Shown here piece by piece: positions 59,875-64,000 of a stretch of 64,000 nucleotides of DNA. The notes below the pieces were generated by a model. It saw only the letters and a list, made by a program, of their open reading frames with translations, was not told the DNA's origin and ran no database searches. This stretch comes from JAGPUQ01 sp963708735 (GTDB lineage: Bacteria > Pseudomonadota > Gammaproteobacteria > Pseudomonadales > Porticoccaceae). A program made the translations under genes and the position numbers. Within the stretch, counting starts at the first letter, position 1; each line of letters begins with the position of its first letter. The stretch is taken from contig CAVPTW010000022.1 of the NCBI GenBank assembly GCA_963708735.1, forward strand, positions 248,001 through 312,000. The letters run 5' to 3'.

Positions 59875-61233
59875 ATGAATCCCGATGACCGCCAACCCGG
59901 GCGCGTGCGCAAGGCACCCGAGAACTTTCTCAGCGCGGAGTTCGTGCGCGAGCTCGGCACGGACGGCGTCAACGAGGAACGGCGCAACTTTCTGCGCAAA
60001 AGCTTTCTGGCGGCGGGCGCTGCCCTGGCCGGCGCACCGCTGGCCAGCGCTCTGGCGGCGTCGCCTGGCGCCGGCGATCCGGACATCCTCAACCTGCCGC
60101 CCTGGTCGAAAATGCTGGGCCAGCCGGTTGCCGCGCGCCCTTATGGTTTGCCATCCCGGTACGAAGCCAATCTGGTACGGCGCCAGTCGCCTGGACTGAC
60201 CAGCGTGCCCCAGGCCTCGGTGTCCTTCGCGCCGCTGCAGGGCCTGTTCGGCATCATCACGCCCTCGGGTCTGCACTTCGAGCGACATCATCAGGGCTGG
60301 GTGGATGTCGATCCGGCCCGGCACCGGTTGATGCTCAATGGCCTCGTCAAGCGTCCGCGCGTCTACACCATGGATGACCTGATGCGGCTGCCGTCGGTCT
60401 CGCGCATCCACTTCCTCGAATGCGGCGCCAACACCGGAATGGAGTGGGGCAATGTCGCGGTGCCCACCGTGCAGTACACCCACGGCATGCTGTCGGGCTC
60501 GGAATTCACCGGCGTGCTTCTGTCCACGCTGCTGGAGGACGCGGGCTTCGACAAGGCCAAGGGGAAGTACATTCTCGCGGAAGGCGCCGACGGCTCGGGC
60601 ATGACGCGCACCATCGCCATGGAACGGGCGCTCGACGATGTCCTGGTCGCCTACGGCATGAACGGCGAGATGCTGCGGCCGGAAAACGGCTATCCGTTGC
60701 GTCTGGTGGTGCCGGGCGTGCAGGGCGTGTCCTGGGTGAAGTGGCTGCGGCGGATCGAAGTCGGCGACCAGCCCTACGCCACCAAGGACGAGACTTCGCA
60801 CTATGTGGATCTGATGCCGGATGGCTTGCTGCGCCAGTACAGCTCGATCCAGGAGGCCAAGTCGGTCATCACCAGCCCTTCGGGCGGGCAGGTGCTGCTG
60901 AACCGGGGTTTCTACAACGTCACCGGCCTGGCCTGGTCGGGCCGCGGCAGCATCAGGAAAGTCGATGTGTCGTTCGACGGTGGCAGGAACTGGGCGACCG
61001 CGCGGCTGGAAAACCCGGTATTGCCCAAGGCGCTGACGCGCTTCAATATCGACTGGGTGTGGGATGGCAGTCCGGCGATTTTGCAAAGCCGCGCCATGGA
61101 TGAAACCGGTTATGTACAGCCCACCTACGCGCAATTGCGCGCGGTCCGCGGCACGCGCTCGATTTATCACAACAATGCAATCCAATCCTGGCAGGTCGCC
61201 GCCTCCGGCGATGTCGCCAACGTGCAGGTCTGA
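59875..61233 (+). CDS. soxC: Sulfane dehydrogenase subunit SoxC
   Basis: Molybdenum subunit of SoxCD, which oxidises the sulfane sulfur bound to SoxY in the periplasm. 452 residues. A twin-arginine signal ERRNFLRKSFLAAGAALAG lies at ~35-55. The sulfite-oxidase-type Moco domain has its Mo-ligand Cys183 in FLECGANTGMEWG; LRLVVPGVQGVSWVKWLRRIEVGD and the C-terminal dimerisation domain (SGRGSIRKVDVSFDGGRNW) are as in SoxC. ATG 59875 follows GAGGAGACAGG. soxD follows after 7 bp. First gene of the plus-strand sox operon. Confidence 0.95.
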   Translation: MNPDDRQPGRVRKAPENFLSAEFVRELGTDGVNEERRNFLRKSFLAAGAALAGAPLASALAASPGAGDPDILNLPPWSKMLGQPVAARPYGLPSRYEANLVRRQSPGLTSVPQASVSFAPLQGLFGIITPSGLHFERHHQGWVDVDPARHRLMLNGLVKRPRVYTMDDLMRLPSVSRIHFLECGANTGMEWGNVAVPTVQYTHGMLSGSEFTGVLLSTLLEDAGFDKAKGKYILAEGADGSGMTRTIAMERALDDVLVAYGMNGEMLRPENGYPLRLVVPGVQGVSWVKWLRRIEVGDQPYATKDETSHYVDLMPDGLLRQYSSIQEAKSVITSPSGGQVLLNRGFYNVTGLAWSGRGSIRKVDVSFDGGRNWATARLENPVLPKALTRFNIDWVWDGSPAILQSRAMDETGYVQPTYAQLRAVRGTRSIYHNNAIQSWQVAASGDVANVQV

Positions 61234-61240
61234 GGTCGTC

Positions 61241-62314
61241 ATGCGCGCACCGTTGTTCCTGAGGCCGGTGCTCCTGATGCTGGCCGCCAGTCTCGTGCTC
61301 CCGGCGCACGCAGAGCTTTACAAGGAGTTCAAGGGCGTGGGACGCGATGCCACCGACGCCGAGGTGAAGGCCTGGGACATCGACGTGCGGCCCGACTTCA
61401 AGGGTCTGCCGCCGGGTTCCGGCAGCGTGTCCGCCGGCGAGGCACTGTGGACCGGCAAGTGCGCGAGCTGCCACGGCGATTTTGGCGACGACAATCACGT
61501 CTTCACGCCCCTGGTCGGCAACACCACTGCGGAAGACATCGCGAGCGGCCGCGTCGCCTCCCTCAAGGCTGGCGGCAGCGTGCGCACGACCTTCACCAAG
61601 GTGAGCACGGTCTCCACGCTGTGGGACTACATCCATCGCGCCATGCCTTGGGACGCGCCGAAGTCGCTGTCCAACGACGACGTCTACGCGGTGCTGGCCT
61701 ATCTGCTGAATCTCGCCGAGATCGTGCCTGCCGATTATGTGCTGTCGGACAGGAATATCGCCGAGGTGCAGGCGCGCATGCCCAATCGCAACGGCATGAC
61801 GCGAGAGCACGGGCTGTGGGAAGTGAACGGCAAGCCGGATACGCAGAACAAGGCCTGCATGAAAGACTGCCAGACCGAGGTCAGGATTTCTTCCACCCTG
61901 CCGGACTACGCCCTCAACGCGCACGGCAATCTCGCCGATCAGAACCGTACCTTCGGCGCGGTGCGCGGTCGGATCACCGATCCCAGCGCCGCCGCGAGCA
62001 AACCTGCCGCCGCGCCCGCCAATGCCGCAGTGAACGCCGCAAATGCCGCAGTGAACGCTGCGGTGACCGCGCTGCTCGGCGCTCAGGGTTGCACCGGTTG
62101 CCACGGGATGGACAGGAAAATCATTGGTCCCGGTTTCAAGGAGATCGCCGAGAAATACCAGACCCGCGCCGACGTAAAGACCTATCTCGCCGACAAGATT
62201 GCCAAGGGTGGATCCGGCGTGTGGGGCACCGCGTCGATGCCGCCGCAGGCGCAGTTGTCGAAGCCTGAACTCGAGAGCATCGCCGCCTGGCTCGCGGCTG
62301 GTGCCCAACCCTGA
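61241..62314 (+). CDS. soxD: Sulfane dehydrogenase cytochrome c subunit SoxD
   Basis: 357 residues with a signal peptide (LLMLAASLVLPAHA). Two haem c sites: C74-x2-C77-H78 (CASCH) and C284-x2-C287-H288 (CTGCH), joined by an Ala/Asn-rich linker (~250-275). It accepts electrons from SoxC and passes them to a cytochrome/terminal oxidase. DDVYAVLAYLLNLAEIVP and MPNRNGMTREHGLW are SoxD segments. With SoxC present, thiosulfate can be oxidised to sulfate without obligatory sulfur globules. 29 bp before soxY. Confidence 0.94.
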   Translation: MRAPLFLRPVLLMLAASLVLPAHAELYKEFKGVGRDATDAEVKAWDIDVRPDFKGLPPGSGSVSAGEALWTGKCASCHGDFGDDNHVFTPLVGNTTAEDIASGRVASLKAGGSVRTTFTKVSTVSTLWDYIHRAMPWDAPKSLSNDDVYAVLAYLLNLAEIVPADYVLSDRNIAEVQARMPNRNGMTREHGLWEVNGKPDTQNKACMKDCQTEVRISSTLPDYALNAHGNLADQNRTFGAVRGRITDPSAAASKPAAAPANAAVNAANAAVNAAVTALLGAQGCTGCHGMDRKIIGPGFKEIAEKYQTRADVKTYLADKIAKGGSGVWGTASMPPQAQLSKPELESIAAWLAAGAQP

Positions 62315-62343
62315 ATCCCTGCCACCTGCAACCGGGAGATCCC

Positions 62344-62799
62344 ATGAAACTGCAACGTCGTAAATTCCTCCGCCTGGGCGCCGCCGCGCTCGGCGGTTTC
62401 GCCACCGCGGCATTCTGGCCGCTGCGGGCCATGGCCAGCGCGTTCGATGCCGCATTCAAGGCGCCGGACCTGAATGGCGTGTTCAAGGAGCTCGGCGCCA
62501 CCCCCACGCCCAGCGACCAGATCCAGTTCGCCAGTCCGGACATCGCCGAGAACGGCGCCGTGGTGCCGGTGAGCATCACCAGCAAGCTGCCCAAGACCGA
62601 GCAGATCATGGTGCTGGTCGAGAAGAACCCCAACCCGATGGCCGCCGTGTTCATGATTCCCGAAGGCACGGAGGGCTTTGTCAGCACGCGCGTCAAGGTC
62701 GGCCAGACCAGCAATATCTACGCCGTGGTCAAGGCGGACGGGAAGTTCTACAGCGCGGTGCGCGAAACCAAGGTCACGCTCGGCGGCTGTGGCGGCTGA
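62344..62799 (+). CDS. soxY: Sulfur carrier protein SoxY
   Basis: 151 residues. A Tat signal (RRKFLRLGAAALGG) exports the folded SoxYZ pair. The mature Ig-like domain ends in the diagnostic VTLGGCGG, whose Cys at the second-to-last position group carries the thiosulfate-derived sulfur during the Sox cycle. MVLVEKNPNPMAAVFMIPEG is another SoxY segment. GGGAG before the ATG. soxZ follows after 24 bp. Confidence 0.96.
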   Translation: MKLQRRKFLRLGAAALGGFATAAFWPLRAMASAFDAAFKAPDLNGVFKELGATPTPSDQIQFASPDIAENGAVVPVSITSKLPKTEQIMVLVEKNPNPMAAVFMIPEGTEGFVSTRVKVGQTSNIYAVVKADGKFYSAVRETKVTLGGCGG

Positions 62800-62823
62800 G
62801 ACAGCGAAGACAGGAGAACCAAC

Positions 62824-63135
62824 ATGGCAAGCCCGATGAAGATCCGCGCCACCACCACGGCTGGCGTGACGGAAGTGAAGGCGTTGATGTCGCACCCGAT
62901 GGAAACCGGGCGCCGCAAGGATGCCGACGGTCAGCTGGTGCCGGCCCACTACATCACCGAGGTCACGGCGCAGCACAACGGCAAGCTCGTGCTTTCCGCG
63001 TTCTGGGGACCGGCGGTGTCACAGAACCCGTTCCTGCAATTCCGCTTCAAGGGCGGCGCGGCCGGCGACAAGATCGTGGTGACCTGGAAAGATACCAAGG
63101 GTGAAACGCGCACCGATGAAGTCGTGTTGAGCTGA
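62824..63135 (+). CDS. soxZ: SoxYZ complex subunit SoxZ
   Basis: 103 residues, no signal peptide of its own, so it is exported with SoxY through Tat. TEVKALMSHPMETGRRKDADGQ, PAHYITEVTAQHNG and FWGPAVSQNPFLQFRFKG are typical of SoxZ. It forms the heterodimeric carrier with SoxY. AGGAG before the ATG; soxA starts 28 bp later. Confidence 0.95.
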   Translation: MASPMKIRATTTAGVTEVKALMSHPMETGRRKDADGQLVPAHYITEVTAQHNGKLVLSAFWGPAVSQNPFLQFRFKGGAAGDKIVVTWKDTKGETRTDEVVLS

Positions 63136-63163
63136 ACGCATCCCGCTCCCGAGAGGATTGCCC

Positions 63164-63964
63164 ATGAACTGGAAAGCGGCACTGGCCGTGGTTGCACTGG
63201 TGATTTCATCGCCGTTGCTGGCCCAGAACGACGACAACATTTTCGCGCAGTACCGCGCGATGTTCGGTGACGACAATCCCGCCGAACTGGTGGCAATCCA
63301 GGGCGAGGAGCTGTGGAAGACCGCGCGCGGTCCGCGGCACGCTACTCTGGAAACCTGCGATCTCGGGCTGGGTGCGGGCGTGGTGGCGGGTGCCTACGCG
63401 CAGTTGCCGCGCTACTTCAAGGATGCCGATCGCGTGCAGGATCTGGAGGCGCGGCTCGCCTACTGCATGGTGAAGCTGCAGGGCTTCACGCCGGAGGAGG
63501 TGGTCGCGAAGCCCTATTCGGAGCAGGGTCAGCCGGCGACCGACATGGAAGCCCTGGCTGCCTGGATTGCGGGCCAGTCGCGGGGCGTGCCGGTTGCAGT
63601 ACCGCAGAGCCATCCCCAGGAGAAAGCCGCATTTGAACTCGGCCGGCAATTGTTCAACTACCGCGCCGGTCCCTACGATTTCTCCTGCGCCACCTGCCAT
63701 TCGCAAAGCGACAAACGCATTCGCTTGCAGGCATTGCCCAATCTGACCGAAGCCAAGGGCGCCAGGAGTGCTTTCGCGACCTGGCCGGGTTACCGGATTT
63801 CGCAGGGCGCGGTGCGCACCATGGAATGGCGTGTGGGGGACTGCGTGCGGCAACAGCGCTTTCCACAGCTTGTGTTCACGTCCGATGCGGCGATCGCGCT
63901 CATCACCTACATGGGTGTGCTTGCGGCCGGCGAGCCCATGGCCGCGCCCGGCCTCAAGAGATAG
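63164..63964 (+). CDS. soxA: L-cysteine S-thiosulfotransferase subunit SoxA (single-haem type)
   Basis: 266 residues with a signal peptide ending SSPLLAQ. SoxAX loads thiosulfate onto SoxY. Only one haem c site is visible, C175-x2-C178-H179 (CATCH); the active-site Cys that becomes the haem-ligating persulfide is Cys227 in VGDCVRQQRFP. Two other cysteines (LETCDLG and AYCMVKL) can form the disulfide found in the N-terminal domain of single-haem SoxA. ATG 63164 follows GAGAGG; a TTG two codons earlier is less likely. soxX is not between soxZ and soxA, so it must be elsewhere or next. Confidence 0.93.
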   Translation: MNWKAALAVVALVISSPLLAQNDDNIFAQYRAMFGDDNPAELVAIQGEELWKTARGPRHATLETCDLGLGAGVVAGAYAQLPRYFKDADRVQDLEARLAYCMVKLQGFTPEEVVAKPYSEQGQPATDMEALAAWIAGQSRGVPVAVPQSHPQEKAAFELGRQLFNYRAGPYDFSCATCHSQSDKRIRLQALPNLTEAKGARSAFATWPGYRISQGAVRTMEWRVGDCVRQQRFPQLVFTSDAAIALITYMGVLAAGEPMAAPGLKR

Positions 63965-63973
63965 GAGCCGACC

Positions 63974-64000
63974 ATGCATTTCAGGAAGATGGTTTTCGCA
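63974..64000 (+). CDS. Start of a further sox-operon gene (cut by the right edge)
   Basis: Nine codons, MHFRKMVFA, beginning 9 bases after the soxA stop with AGGAG just upstream. The basic start followed by hydrophobic residues looks like a signal peptide. By usual order after soxA it is probably soxX or soxB, but the sequence is too short to decide. Confidence 0.5.

Noticed and set aside
61985..62065. Ala/Asn repeat (NAAVNAA) in SoxD
   Set aside because: It is a low-complexity linker between the two haem domains, common in such cytochromes, not a separate element.

Overview
The window looks like chromosome of an aerobic, GC-rich gammaproteobacterium. The first ~26 kb carries housekeeping genes in the orders familiar from Pseudomonas and E. 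coli: yciO-scpA-scpB-rluB, yciK-mupP-ubiG-mtaD, gyrA-pheA-tyrA/aroA-cmk-rpsA-ihfB-lapA-pyrF, and nudJ-mnmA-hflD-purB next to uvrB, icd and cspD. The tyrA-aroA fusion and the mupP position resemble Pseudomonas-like lineages. The genus cannot be fixed from the sequence. I see no integrase, transposase, prophage or CRISPR array.

Layout. 1-1.3 kb: end of a minus-strand cluster (SH3-domain secreted protein, YciI, a membrane protein). 1.5-4.6 kb: yciO, condensin subunits ScpA/ScpB and RluB. 4.6-8.1 kb: minus-strand yciK, HAD phosphatase, ubiG and deaminase. 8.3-18.5 kb: gyrA through pyrF and a ComEA-like protein, closed by a clear terminator. 18.7 kb: tRNA-Asn. 19-24.7 kb: uvrB, facing purB-hflD-mnmA-nudJ. 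24.8-26.4 kb: icd and cspD. Three usual neighbours are missing: serC/hisC around pheA, lapB after lapA, and clpS-clpA after cspD.

From 26.7 to 45.3 kb a nearly continuous plus-strand block encodes acyl-CoA catabolism. It holds a cysteine-less thiolase-like protein with a DUF35 partner, a ketosynthase/HMG-CoA-synthase-like protein fused to DUF35, an SCP2-type thiolase, five acyl-CoA dehydrogenases, an SDR plus hydratase-2 pair resembling split peroxisomal MFE-2, a methylsuccinyl-CoA-dehydrogenase-like enzyme, a CoA isomerase closely resembling 2-methylfumaryl-CoA (mesaconyl-CoA) isomerase, an esterase and an aldehyde dehydrogenase. Together they could oxidise a branched or cyclic carboxylic acid down to C5 dicarboxylyl-CoA esters. 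An RND efflux pair follows (45.8-50.1 kb).

From 50.3 to 58.1 kb the minus strand carries SrkA kinase, an extradiol-type dioxygenase, a second luciferase-like monooxygenase, four SDR genes arranged A-B-A-B by a recent ~1.7 kb tandem duplication, and a DHSWG-motif protein of unknown function. These look like accessory catabolic genes.

From 58.3 kb to the right edge is a sulfur-oxidation locus: DsrE-like protein and a SoxH-like metallo-hydrolase on the minus strand, divergent from soxC-soxD-soxY-soxZ-soxA and the first codons of another exported protein. SoxCD predicts oxidation of thiosulfate fully to sulfate, so the organism may combine lipid- or terpenoid-type heterotrophy with thiosulfate oxidation.
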